Shown here piece after piece: positions 1 through 7,984 of a stretch of DNA of 63,093 bases. The translations under genes and the position numbers were made by a program. The notes under the pieces were generated by a model. It saw nothing but the letters and a program-made list of their open reading frames with translations, was not told where the DNA came from and ran no database searches. The stretch's first letter is position 1. Each line of letters begins with the position of its first letter. The DNA comes from Pirellulales bacterium. Lineage in GTDB: Bacteria; Planctomycetota; Planctomycetia; Pirellulales; Lacipirellulaceae. The stretch lies in the NCBI GenBank assembly GCA_028279215.1, contig JANQOF010000014.1, positions 1-63,093 of the forward strand. The letters run 5' to 3'.

Positions 1-859
1 CTAGGTAGCGTTGACATTCATATGTTTTGAAACAGGATTTCATGTTATCACGTAGTCTTCCGTTGAACTGATATTGGGAGGTCTACGATGAAACGGCGAC
101 ATGAATTGACGGACATGCAGTGGCAGCAAATTGCTCCTTTGCTGCCTGGGAAAAAAGGAGATCCGGGGCGTACGGGCGCCAACAATCGTCGATTCGTCAA
201 TGCGGTGATCTGGCTGGCGAAGACCGGCGCACCTTGGCGTGACCTGCCCGAGCGATTTGGAAAATGGAACTCGGTTTTCCAGCGGTACAATCGCTGGTGT
301 AAAAGTGGTGTATGGCAACGCATTTTCGAAACCTTGAACCTCGAGCCCGATCTGGAGCATCTGCTGCTGGATTCGACCACGGTTCGTGCGCACCAACATG
401 CGGCGGCCGGCAAAGGGGGAGTGACCAGCAGCTAGCTTTGGGAAGATCGCGTGGTGGTTGGGGAACCAAGATTCACGCCGCTGTGAATGCTCAGGGAACG
501 CCGGTTCGTTTTGTGTTGACCGGTGGTGAGCGGCACGACATGAGCCAGGCTGAGGCTTTGATTGCCGAGCTTTCGCCGCACTACGTGGTGGCTGACAAGG
601 GGTACGATAGCGACCCTTTGCGAGCGCGGATCCGCCGGCAAGGGGCCAAGCCGGTGATCCCTTCGCGTCGAGGCTATCGACGTCGCCGTCATGATCGCAC
701 ACGCTACAAACTCCGCAATGTCGTGGAACGCTTTTTCAATCGAATCAAACACTACCGCCGCGTCGCCACACGCTACGACAAGAAAGACACAAACTACTTT
801 GGATTCGTCTGCCTCGCATCGCTCATGGTGACTTGCTCATGAATGTCAACGCTACCTAG
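1..859 (+). mobile_element. IS5-family insertion sequence, complete
   Basis: The element is bounded by perfect inverted repeats: GGTAGCGTTGACATTCA near position 4 is matched by its reverse complement at 840-856, and both ends carry a flanking CTAG. The CTAG could be the duplicated target (TA or CTAG) or part of a 20-bp repeat; the sequence cannot separate these. Inside is one transposase gene in two overlapping frames. The length (about 0.86 kb), the two-frame organisation and the DDE residues fit the IS5 family, probably the IS427-like group. The transposase stop codon lies inside the right repeat. The left end is the first base of the window, so the left insertion site cannot be seen. Confidence 0.9.
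88..842 (+). CDS. IS5-family transposase, two frames joined by a -1 frameshift
   Basis: This is the DDE transposase that cuts and rejoins the surrounding IS. The first frame (88-435, 115 codons) begins at an ATG preceded by GGGAGG at 76-81 and holds the N-terminal DUF4096-like helical domain, with the first catalytic Asp (D95) in LLLDSTT. The second frame (from about 411 to 842) continues in the -1 frame with VADKGYDSD, carrying the second Asp, and VVERFFNRIKHYRR, carrying the Glu. The frames overlap at an A/G-rich run, AAAGGGGGA (412-420), where ribosomes could slip by -1. This arrangement is known for IS427-like members of IS5. All DDE residues are present and neither frame has an internal stop, so the element may be active. 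The alternative is an accidental frameshift in an element that was once a single frame. Confidence 0.88.
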
Positions 860-1000
860 TAGGCTGTCGCCAACCAGTGCCACCCCAGCGTCTGGAAGGT
901 AGGTGGGGGAACCCTCCACTTCGCGAGTCTGCGGCCGTAGCATTAGGCAGCGTCCTTACAGCCCACAGCCTTCTGCAAATGTCCGTTTTGTCCCGCCTCC

Positions 1001-1096
1001 CGGAAAACGATTCTAGAGGACTCTATTCGCCTCGCATCATCTATGCAAGTATTCGTTTTTCACTGTTTTTCTAGGTGTGTTTTCACGTCGCAGGAG
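1001..1096 (+). repeat. degenerate ~100-bp intergenic repeat, copy A
   Basis: This stretch aligns by eye with 19592-19690. Shared blocks include GAAAACGA, then TACTCGCCT/TATTCGCCT, then GTTTTTC or TTTTCGTTTCTTTC, TTGTTTTT, TGTTTT and a final TCGC. Translations in one frame share a YSP block (PENDSRGLYSP against PENEFMGIYSP). The pair could therefore be an intergenic repeat or the remnant of a coding sequence. Confidence 0.5.
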
Positions 1097-1111
1097 ACAG
1101 CACCTACCTTG

Positions 1112-1147
1112 CAATTGTCCGCTGGGGCGGCCACGAACGGACAATTG
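1112..1147. repeat. 10-bp inverted repeat, first module of the composite end repeat
   Basis: CAATTGTCCG at 1112-1121 is the exact reverse complement of CGGACAATTG at 1138-1147, with a 16-base loop. A related hairpin-like sequence lies at 63059-63093, where CAATTGTCC and CGGACAA recur with a loop of similar length. Confidence 0.65.
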
Positions 1148-1290
1148 AAGTTTGAGTGACCAACGCTGCGGCAAGCAATGACCAATCAACTCTCCCAACG
1201 CCCAGGCTCCAACACCCAACAAACCACGATCAACAGCACCACTCGGTGCCCGTCATTCGCCACTTACCACTACGCACCCTAACACAGATG

Positions 1291-1313
1291 GTGGCCCACT
1301 TTCTACAAAAATC
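1291..1313 (+). repeat. second module of the composite repeat, copy 1
   Basis: Twenty-two of 23 bases match the reverse complement of 62735-62757; the core is ACTTTCTACAAAAATC. Together with the hairpin at 1112-1147 it occurs in the same order as on the minus strand at the right end of the window. The two ends therefore seem to carry inverted copies of one repeat. Confidence 0.65.
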
Positions 1314-1493
1314 GCCCCAGAATTCGCTCTCCCAGGGCTCGCCGACGGGGAGCCGAAAATTTCTAGAGATTGTCTTGCCCGCGTTGGTCGTCGAATCCGT
1401 TTACTAGGGTGACAGGCACGAAAACTGGGCCGTTGGGGCTCACTGCCAGGCACGGCTATTGGCTGCTAATCCACGAAACGGAAGGGGAAAACG

Positions 1494-1679
1494 ATGACAC
1501 GTTGGTGCTCGGCAAACTCCGATCGGGTGTTGGCTCAGCCGGTTGGTCAGAAACTCCTGCAATTAGCTGCCCAGGGGGAGTTTCGCCTGTCGTGCGTGGC
1601 TCGCCTCAGCCGCCAGCCGGCGTCGGGGACGATTGGTCGAACGCCTCGAGTTCGGCGAAGTGTCGCCGCGGGTGGTTGA
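1494..1679 (+). CDS. possible small protein of 61 residues
   Basis: I do not recognise this frame. It begins ATG ACA CGT, with a purine-rich GGAAGGGG about seven bases upstream, and ends 26 bases before a strong plus-strand hairpin terminator. The product would be basic (many Arg, almost no acidic residues), with two Cys and no visible signal peptide or membrane segment. The ribosome-binding-like site and the terminator are the only support. The same transcript could instead be a non-coding RNA, or the frame could be chance in GC-rich DNA. No neighbouring gene on this strand would use the terminator. Confidence 0.25.
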   Translation: MTRWCSANSDRVLAQPVGQKLLQLAAQGEFRLSCVARLSRQPASGTIGRTPRVRRSVAAGG

Positions 1680-1705
1680 GGTTCATCCGTGGGGGGAACT
1701 CCACC

Positions 1706-1750
1706 GACTGGCGCCGTCTCGAGGGGGGGACGGCGCCGGTCAATTTTTTT
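1706..1750 (+). terminator. strong intrinsic terminator
   Basis: GACTGGCGCCGTC (1706-1718) pairs with GACGGCGCCGGTC (1729-1741) apart from one mismatch, and is followed by a T run at 1744-1750. The orientation fits plus-strand transcription and does not serve ppk1, which is read from the other strand. Confidence 0.75.
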
Positions 1751-1766
1751 GCCCCCGAACTATTGG

Positions 1767-1831
1767 GTGAGCCGAAGGCGCTAGCCTCGGATATTAGCGA
1801 ACAGAACCGAGGCCTAGCGCCTGCGGCTCAC
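1767..1831. repeat. REP-like palindrome, copy 1, downstream of ppk1
   Basis: The left arm GTGAGCCGAAGGCGCTAGC (from 1767) pairs with a right arm ending GCGGCTCAC at 1831. It sits 9 bases beyond the ppk1 stop. A second full copy is at 20541-20604 and a half copy at 17435-17458; all three lie at 3' ends of genes. Confidence 0.8.
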
Positions 1832-1840
1832 GCGGCACGA

Positions 1841-4045
1841 CTACGCTCGCTTGCGGGTCCGCGTCTTTGGCTTGGCATCCTTCTTGCCCTTGGACGCCTG
1901 TTTTGATGGCTTCGCTGTGGTGCCATCGGCCAGCTTTGGCGATTTGCCGAGGCTCGAAGAACTCGGCCTACCTAATAGCTCCAATTGGCTACGCACTGGC
2001 TCCTCGCCCGCCTTGCAAGTTGCCTTCACATAAGTTCCGTCCGACTTGAGCAGCCGCGCGCGCTGGTTGTCGGCCAGATACACCGGCATGATATCCTCGA
2101 CGATGCGGCGGCGAATCTCGGCGTTTTCAATAGGGAACATCACCTCGACGCGGCGCTCGAAGTTTCGTGGCATCCAGTCGGCGCTCGATGCGAATATCTG
2201 CTGCCGCGACCCAGTGCCAAAGATGGCGATGCGACTGTGCTCCAGGAATCGGTCGACGATGCTGCGGACGCGGATGTTCTCTGATATGCCTGGCAGTCCA
2301 GGTCGTAAGCAACAAATCCCGCGAATCACCAGATCGGTTTCCACGCCCGCTTGGCTCGCCCGATACAACGCTTGTATCGTCTCAGGATCGACCAGCGAAT
2401 TGAGCTTTGCAATGATCCTGGCGCTCTTGCCGAGCCGGGCTCGTTCGGCTTGCTCGTCGATCAATTCGACGGTGCGGCGGTGCAAATCGAGTGGGCTGAT
2501 GACGAGTTTCTTCCATTGGTACTGTTGAGAGTACCCGGTGAGGAAATTGAATAGCGCCGTGGCGTCGTCGGCAATGTCGCGGTCGGCGGTGAATAGTCCC
2601 AGATCGGTGTACAGCAGCGCGGTGGTGGGATTGTAGTTGCCCGTTCCTAAGTGGATGTACCGCCGCACCTTCTTGCCCTCCTGGCGAACTACCATGGAGA
2701 GTTTGCTGTGGGTCTTCATGTCCATAAAGCCGAACACCACATGCACTCCGGCACGCTCTAACTGTCGAGACCAGGAGATGTTGTTGGCCTCGTCGAAACG
2801 GGCCTGAAGTTCCACCAGCGCGGTAACCTGCTTGCCGTTCTCCGCCGCTTCGATCAGCGCTTGGATGATCGGGCTGTCGCCACTGGTGCGATACAACGTT
2901 TGCTTGATGGCGAGCACATTGGGGTCGCGAGCTGCCTGCTGAACGAAGTTCACCACGGGGCGAAACGAGTCGAACGGATGATGCAACAGGATGTCGCCCT
3001 CGGCAATGCGGGCAAAGATATCGCCCCCAGCGCCCAGCCGCTCAGGCATTCGAGGTGTGAACGGCGGATCGAACAAATCGTCGCGGTTTACATGTTTGAC
3101 CAGCTCGAACAGTCCGGTCATGTCGAGCATGCCATCGATTGGGTACACCTCGTCGTACCCCCGCGAGTCGATCCCACCGCAGTGAATATGCTCCTCGCCG
3201 ATAATCATGTTTTGTAGTTTGGCGGACAAGCTACTCGATACTTCGAGCCGTACCGCTTCACTACGTTGCCGAGCACGAATGCGAAGTTCGATCGCCCGAA
3301 GCATGTCGTCGCCCTCCTGCTCGAGCAGATCGACGTCCATGTCGCGGGTGATTCGGAAGGCCCCGTACTCGACGATGTCGTATCCGCCAAACAGTTCCGA
3401 CAGGCGAGCGCCCACTACGTCTTCGAGCAACGTGAATTCGGTGGTGCTTTCGGGCTCGACGGGAACGAACCTCGGCAGCATTTGCGGTAGTTGGACCACG
3501 GCGAACATTTCCGCCGGTCCGATACCCGCCCTACGCCGGAGCATGGCGGCCAGATAAAGACCACGATTGTGAAATCGCGGAGTGGGGTGACTCGGGTCGA
3601 TCGCCATGGGCGTGACCACGGGGAAGATCCGCTGGCTGAAAAACTTGTCGAGCGACTTGTTCTGCTGAGCGTTCAGGTCGCCTGCGGCTACCACACGGAT
3701 ACCTTCCTGCTCCAACTGAGCGGCAACCGATTCGTTCCAGCAAGCGTATTGCTGGCCGACCAGTTGGCGCGTACGCATCGAGATGCGGTGCAGCTGGGAG
3801 ATCGGTTCCAACCCATCGGCTGGCACGTCTTGCGGAGCGGTGCCTCCGAAGGTCTGCTCTCGAAGTCCAGCGACGCGCACCATGAAGAACTCATCGAGGT
3901 TCGAGGCGAAGATCGCCAGGAACTTGGCTCGCTCAAGCAGCGGGTTCGACTCGTCCTGCGCTTCTTCCAGCACCCGAGCGTTGAACTCCAGCCAGCTCAA
4001 CTCGCGGTTCGTCAGATGTTCGGGAAGAAATATAGAATCGGTCAT
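1841..4045 (-). CDS. ppk1: polyphosphate kinase 1
   Basis: Polyphosphate kinase makes long polyphosphate chains from ATP and works reversibly, at the membrane or in the cytosol. The 734-residue length is normal for the family. The N-terminal domain begins with LTNRELSWLEFNARVL and SNLDEFFMVRV, both typical of PPK1. The two conserved histidines are visible: H446 in KTHSKLSMVV, the expected phosphorylated residue, and H603 in FLEHSRIAIF. The C-terminus adds a Lys/Ser-rich basic tail of about 50 residues beyond the core, ending in TRTRKRA. I chose the ATG at 4045; a TTG three codons earlier is also open, and neither has a clear Shine-Dalgarno. The gene stands alone, with a REP-like palindrome just past its stop. 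Confidence 0.96.
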   Translation of the reverse strand: MTDSIFLPEHLTNRELSWLEFNARVLEEAQDESNPLLERAKFLAIFASNLDEFFMVRVAGLREQTFGGTAPQDVPADGLEPISQLHRISMRTRQLVGQQYACWNESVAAQLEQEGIRVVAAGDLNAQQNKSLDKFFSQRIFPVVTPMAIDPSHPTPRFHNRGLYLAAMLRRRAGIGPAEMFAVVQLPQMLPRFVPVEPESTTEFTLLEDVVGARLSELFGGYDIVEYGAFRITRDMDVDLLEQEGDDMLRAIELRIRARQRSEAVRLEVSSSLSAKLQNMIIGEEHIHCGGIDSRGYDEVYPIDGMLDMTGLFELVKHVNRDDLFDPPFTPRMPERLGAGGDIFARIAEGDILLHHPFDSFRPVVNFVQQAARDPNVLAIKQTLYRTSGDSPIIQALIEAAENGKQVTALVELQARFDEANNISWSRQLERAGVHVVFGFMDMKTHSKLSMVVRQEGKKVRRYIHLGTGNYNPTTALLYTDLGLFTADRDIADDATALFNFLTGYSQQYQWKKLVISPLDLHRRTVELIDEQAERARLGKSARIIAKLNSLVDPETIQALYRASQAGVETDLVIRGICCLRPGLPGISENIRVRSIVDRFLEHSRIAIFGTGSRQQIFASSADWMPRNFERRVEVMFPIENAEIRRRIVEDIMPVYLADNQRARLLKSDGTYVKATCKAGEEPVRSQLELLGRPSSSSLGKSPKLADGTTAKPSKQASKGKKDAKPKTRTRKRA

Positions 4046-4171
4046 CGGTGCCAATGCAATCGAACCTACGTACCGCCGCTCGGCCTGTTCCTCTATTTTA
4101 GCATTCGATACAAGACCCTATTTTCTGAGCTTTTTTCAACCAGCACCAGCGCGCCTCGGCAACCGCGCGCA

Positions 4172-4495
4172 CTACCCGATCAGCGAGTCAAATATGCGCA
4201 CTCGAGCCCACGAATCCTTGTTGCGATCAATGAACTCTTTGTGCGTAGGCCAGGCCTGGTATTCGTCGTGCGCCGGTCGATCTTTGAACACTACGTACAA
4301 GGCGACGTCGAAGTCTTGATCGTTTACGGGACGATCGAAGCCTTCGCCTCGCTCTCCCACACTGAAGTAAGTCGCTCCCTGAAAGGACTCGAGCGTCTTG
4401 CACTCGTCCACCAAATTGCGAATCGACGCGGCATCGCGGTTCTTCAGCGTGAAGAACACCGCGTGGCCAATAGCATGCGTGTCGTTAGATTCCAT
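4172..4495 (-). CDS. Dabb-family (stress responsive A/B barrel) protein
   Basis: This 107-residue protein is a small dimeric alpha/beta-barrel protein of the Dabb family (PF07876). The evidence is the pattern HAVFFTLKN near the start, followed by VDECKTLESFQGATYFSVGE, FDVALYVVFKD and a late HKEFIDR segment, which is the usual strand-helix order. Members bind small hydrophobic ligands or act as minor cyclases or stress proteins; the substrate here is unknown. It lies about 30 bases downstream of ftsH on the same strand and could be cotranscribed with it. No signal peptide or membrane segment is visible. Confidence 0.85.
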   Translation of the reverse strand: MESNDTHAIGHAVFFTLKNRDAASIRNLVDECKTLESFQGATYFSVGERGEGFDRPVNDQDFDVALYVVFKDRPAHDEYQAWPTHKEFIDRNKDSWARVRIFDSLIG

Positions 4496-4525
4496 GAGAA
4501 CTCTAATGATGCTTCGACTTGAGAG

Positions 4526-6754
4526 TTAACTGTTCTGGCCACGTGTGGTGGAGCCAATCGGCGAATGTGGTTCGATTTCGATGGACCGCTCTTCCGGCGA
4601 GCGATTCGACGATGGTCCGAGGATCGCCTCGATTTCGTCTTCGTCGAGCACTTCGCGATCTAGGAGTGCTTCGGATAGCTGCACGAGTTGATCTTGATAC
4701 TCCGTGAGGCACCGCTTCGCCCGGTCGGCGGCGGAGTGGAGGATTTTGGCCACCTCCTCGTCGATGACCTGTGCGGTGTGCTCGCTGTAGTGGCGGTGTT
4801 CCTGGACGATCTCGCGTCCGAGGAATGGATTGTCGTCGCTTTGCTGGAACGCCACCGGCCCGAGCCGCTCGCTCATGCCCCACAGGGTAACCATTCGCCG
4901 GGCCAATTCGGTGGCGCGCTTCAGATCGTTTTCGGCACCCGCGCTGTATTCGTCGAACACCATCTTCTCGGCCGTACGGCCACCGAGTGCCATTGCGAGC
5001 GTGGCGTACATGTCCGACTCGCTCATGTTGTGTCGGTCGGCATTGGGCACCAATTGGGTGACGCCAAGGGCTCGCCCTCTGGGAATGATCGTCACCTTAT
5101 GCACGCGATCGTTGCCGGGCACCTTCCACGCAACCACCGTGTGACCAGCCTCGTGGTACGCGGTGATTCGCTTTTCCTCGTCGGTCAGCACGTCGTCGCG
5201 CTTAGCACCCATCAGCACCTTATCGCGGGCGTGCTCGAAGTCGTCCATGTCGAGTCGACTCTTGTCATGTCTGGTGGCCCACAACGCCGCTTCGTTGGCC
5301 AAGTTGCGTATGTCGGCCCCGGTTAGTCCGACAGTAGCACGGGCCAAGCGATCGAAATCAACGTCTTCCGAGAGTGGCATTTGACGCGTGTGTACCTCGA
5401 ACAACTCACGACGCGCGTCGAGCGACGGCCGATCGACCGTAATATGGCGATCGAATCGCCCAGGGCGGAGCAGTGCCGGGTCGAGTACATCGGGGCGGTT
5501 CGTCGCCGCCATCACGATCACGCTGGTTGTCGGCGTGAACCCGTCCATTTCGCTCAAGATTTGGTTGAGCGTTTGTTCGCGTTCGTCGTGACCGCCGCCT
5601 AACCCTGCGCCACGCTGGCGACCCACGGCGTCGATCTCGTCGATGAACAAGATGGCGGGCGCTGCCGCCTTAGCCGTTTTGAATAGATCTCGAACGCGGC
5701 TGGCGCCCACGCCGACGAACAATTGGATAAATTCCGAACCGCTAATCGAAAAGAACGGAACGCCTGCTTCGCCGGCTACGGCCTTAGCCAGCAGCGTCTT
5801 TCCCGTGCCCGGCGGCCCCATCAGCAAGACACCTTTTGGCACCCGAGCACCCAGCCGCTGGAATCGCGCGGGGTCCTTGAGGAACTCGACCACCTCGGTG
5901 AGGTCGCGTTTTACGCCTTCAAGCCCCGCGACGTCGTCGAATTCGATCTTGTCTTCGTCTTCGGCTTCGTATCGCCTTGCTGGGCTTCGCGTAACGCCGC
6001 CGAGCATACCTCCGCCAAGCATTTGGTCACGGGTACGTCGCATGAAATACCACATGCCGATCATGAAGGCGATGAGTATCGCCACCCAGATAGCGTACAA
6101 GATCGTGCTGAAGTCGGTGGGCGGGTTTGACGTGACCTCGACACCGTGAGCCAGCCAGAACTCGGATGTATCGTGTTCGATGTACGGGCTGAGTAGCGTG
6201 ACCACGAATTCTTTGTGCAGCCGCTCGGGCTCCTCGCCTTCCGACTTGTCCATGGTCTCTGACGCGCTGTCAGAATCGGGCTTCGAATCGCTTTCCCTCT
6301 CGCCGCTATCTTTCTGCTTGCCTTCTTCGACGCTTTCGTCGGAGTCTTCCGTCGCGGTCGACTCCGAACCGTCAGTATCCTTCGCTTGACCATTGGGTTT
6401 CGTCTGGCCTTGTTGACTGGATTGCTGCTCCGCCTGTGCTTCCTCGAGTTCCGATTTGAGTGGTGGAGTGCGAAACTCTCCGAATGCCTGTTGGCCGCGC
6501 ACCTCCAGGAATTTCACATTCCCGCTTTCTACTTGCTCGTGGAAAAACGAGTACGGGATCTCGGACCGCTTACCACGAAACGGAGAAGCCAGCAGCATTA
6601 CCGTAGCCAACAGCATCACGAGCAGAATCCAACTCGACGGCGGAGCAATTCGCCCAGGCGCCTTTTTGTTGGCGTCGCCTGATGACGCATTCTTCTCAGA
6701 ACGCGGCTTGGCATCGGAATTGGTTGGCTTGTCCGGCATAAGTTGGTTTGCCAA
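4526..6754 (-). CDS. ftsH: ATP-dependent zinc metalloprotease FtsH
   Basis: FtsH is a membrane-anchored AAA+ protease that pulls out and degrades misfolded membrane proteins and regulatory proteins. Order of parts: basic N-terminus, TM1 (residues 41-58), periplasmic domain (59-215), TM2 (217-237), then the AAA+ domain with Walker A GPPGTGKT (about 313-320), Walker B FIDEID, the second region of homology [18 protein letters not shown], the zinc site H534EAGH538 and the third zinc ligand D610 in AGAENDL. The length of 742 is longer than usual (about 610-650). The excess is mostly a low-complexity Ser/Glu/Asp/Lys/Gln segment at about residues 101-178 in the periplasmic loop. The ATG at 6754 precedes the expected cytosolic tail. 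All catalytic residues are present. Confidence 0.97.
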   Translation of the reverse strand: MANQLMPDKPTNSDAKPRSEKNASSGDANKKAPGRIAPPSSWILLVMLLATVMLLASPFRGKRSEIPYSFFHEQVESGNVKFLEVRGQQAFGEFRTPPLKSELEEAQAEQQSSQQGQTKPNGQAKDTDGSESTATEDSDESVEEGKQKDSGERESDSKPDSDSASETMDKSEGEEPERLHKEFVVTLLSPYIEHDTSEFWLAHGVEVTSNPPTDFSTILYAIWVAILIAFMIGMWYFMRRTRDQMLGGGMLGGVTRSPARRYEAEDEDKIEFDDVAGLEGVKRDLTEVVEFLKDPARFQRLGARVPKGVLLMGPPGTGKTLLAKAVAGEAGVPFFSISGSEFIQLFVGVGASRVRDLFKTAKAAAPAILFIDEIDAVGRQRGAGLGGGHDEREQTLNQILSEMDGFTPTTSVIVMAATNRPDVLDPALLRPGRFDRHITVDRPSLDARRELFEVHTRQMPLSEDVDFDRLARATVGLTGADIRNLANEAALWATRHDKSRLDMDDFEHARDKVLMGAKRDDVLTDEEKRITAYHEAGHTVVAWKVPGNDRVHKVTIIPRGRALGVTQLVPNADRHNMSESDMYATLAMALGGRTAEKMVFDEYSAGAENDLKRATELARRMVTLWGMSERLGPVAFQQSDDNPFLGREIVQEHRHYSEHTAQVIDEEVAKILHSAADRAKRCLTEYQDQLVQLSEALLDREVLDEDEIEAILGPSSNRSPEERSIEIEPHSPIGSTTRGQNS

Positions 6755-6791
6755 GATTGCGGCTACCGTTTGGTAGTTGGCGATTGGCGGT

Positions 6792-6827
6792 AAAAAAATA
6801 GACGGCCCAGGCGCGTCGCGCTGGGCC
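6792..6827 (-). terminator. intrinsic terminator of the MORN-repeat gene
   Basis: On the minus strand the hairpin GGCCCAG/CTGGGCC (arms at 6804-6810 and 6821-6827, extended by CGCG pairing with one bulge) is followed by seven T residues (A run 6792-6798 on the plus strand). It lies between the MORN-repeat gene and ftsH and should end transcription of the former. Confidence 0.75.
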
Positions 6828-6915
6828 GCAGTATTGTACTACCGATTCGTACTAGAAAACACTCATCGTGCCGCGCGTCAAAGCTTCGGCCAACTGCAGC
6901 TCAGAGTGGCCTCCG

Positions 6916-7791
6916 CTAATTTTCAATTTCTTTTGTCGAGACCAGTTTGCCGTCCTTATAGGTCTGTTCGTAGCTCTTGCCGCCGGTAGTCCACAGCCGG
7001 CTTGGCCCTTCGCGGACACCGTTCACATAGGAGACTTCAGCACGCTTGTTCCCTTCTTTGTCCCACTCGACAATCGTCCCGTGCTGCTTGCCTCCGGAGA
7101 ATGGTACTTGTCTGCGCTGTTTTCCGTCCGGATACCATACTTGCCAGACGCCTTCCGCTTTACCGTCAGCGTAGGTGCTCTCGATCAGCTTTTGCTCTCC
7201 ATCGTCGCCAAACACCAGCCACGTTCCTGTACGCTTTCCGTCGGTGTATTCGCGCTTGGCTCGCAGAGTGCCATCGGCGCGCCGCACCTCGATGGGCCCA
7301 TTTGGACGGCCATCGACGTACGTTACCGTCTTAGCGGGTGTTCCGTCTGGATGATAGAACTTCCACTCGCCCACTTGGGCTCCTTCGTCGTAGCTACCGG
7401 TACAAAAGGTCTGCCCGCTCTCGTAGAACTCTTCGTAAGGCCCGTGGTTCTTTACACTGTCGTCTGAGTAACGTCGCACCCCTCGAGTGACGCGCGGCTG
7501 TTCTTCCTTATCCTTATCGTAGTAGTCCGTGATCGATTTCTCCTCGACGCGCGTGGCCGGCGGAGGCTCTGGCGCTTCGGGTAGAAAGATGGGTGGGCCG
7601 GTGTAGGGCTCGATGGTGACGCTCTCCTGCTGCGGCACTACCTGCGGGGTGTCGTCCTCGGCAGTTTCGTCCGGCAGATCCTGCGTTAAACCGTTTGTGC
7701 TCCATGCCAACGAGATTGCAACTGCCGTGCAAGCGGCAACCGTGCGATGGCCCAAAAACGACCGATTTGTGATACCAGCGGTGGAATTCAT
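6916..7791 (-). CDS. secreted MORN_2-repeat protein
   Basis: This is a 291-residue exported protein with about seven repeats of the toxin-antitoxin-like MORN variant (PF07661). Each repeat has the pattern G-x-x-x-Y-x-x-G followed by a short strand, for example GPYEEFYESGQ, GEWKFYHPDGTP and GVWQVWYPDGKQ. Such repeats form beta-hairpin ladders and usually mediate binding; no enzyme activity is implied. I started at ATG 7791 because it leaves a proper signal peptide (TVAACTAVAISLAW); an upstream ATG at 7860 would add 23 residues that do not look like part of it. Residues about 30-90 are a Pro/Glu-rich linker. It is followed by its own terminator, so it is probably a single-gene unit. Confidence 0.85.
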   Translation of the reverse strand: MNSTAGITNRSFLGHRTVAACTAVAISLAWSTNGLTQDLPDETAEDDTPQVVPQQESVTIEPYTGPPIFLPEAPEPPPATRVEEKSITDYYDKDKEEQPRVTRGVRRYSDDSVKNHGPYEEFYESGQTFCTGSYDEGAQVGEWKFYHPDGTPAKTVTYVDGRPNGPIEVRRADGTLRAKREYTDGKRTGTWLVFGDDGEQKLIESTYADGKAEGVWQVWYPDGKQRRQVPFSGGKQHGTIVEWDKEGNKRAEVSYVNGVREGPSRLWTTGGKSYEQTYKDGKLVSTKEIEN

Positions 7792-7984
7792 CTTGATTAG
7801 GTCGCTAAGTGCGGGTGATGTAACGGCTCGGCGGGCCGTGGGGGGACGAAGCCGCAGCAAGACGCGCCATTCGCTGGGCGCTGATATCTAATATGCCATA
7901 CGCGGGCACCATCGTCCACGTTCGCCCCATTGACGAGAATTGCCTGTGCCCGATTTAGCGGTTCTATGGCCAGTGGCGGACCAA

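Larger units (their letters stand above)
860..1493. other. gene-free region rich in degenerate repeats
   Basis: No convincing gene lies here; the short open frames lack family features. The stretch holds a ~100-bp degenerate repeat (from about 1001) that recurs near 19592. It also has a perfect 10-bp inverted repeat at 1112-1147 and a 23-bp segment (1291-1313) that recurs inverted at 62735-62757. It looks like accumulated intergenic repeat DNA next to the IS. Confidence 0.6.

Noticed and set aside
3491..4522. Long plus-strand open frame over ppk1 and the Dabb gene
   Set aside because: It spans two real minus-strand genes and has no coherent domain.
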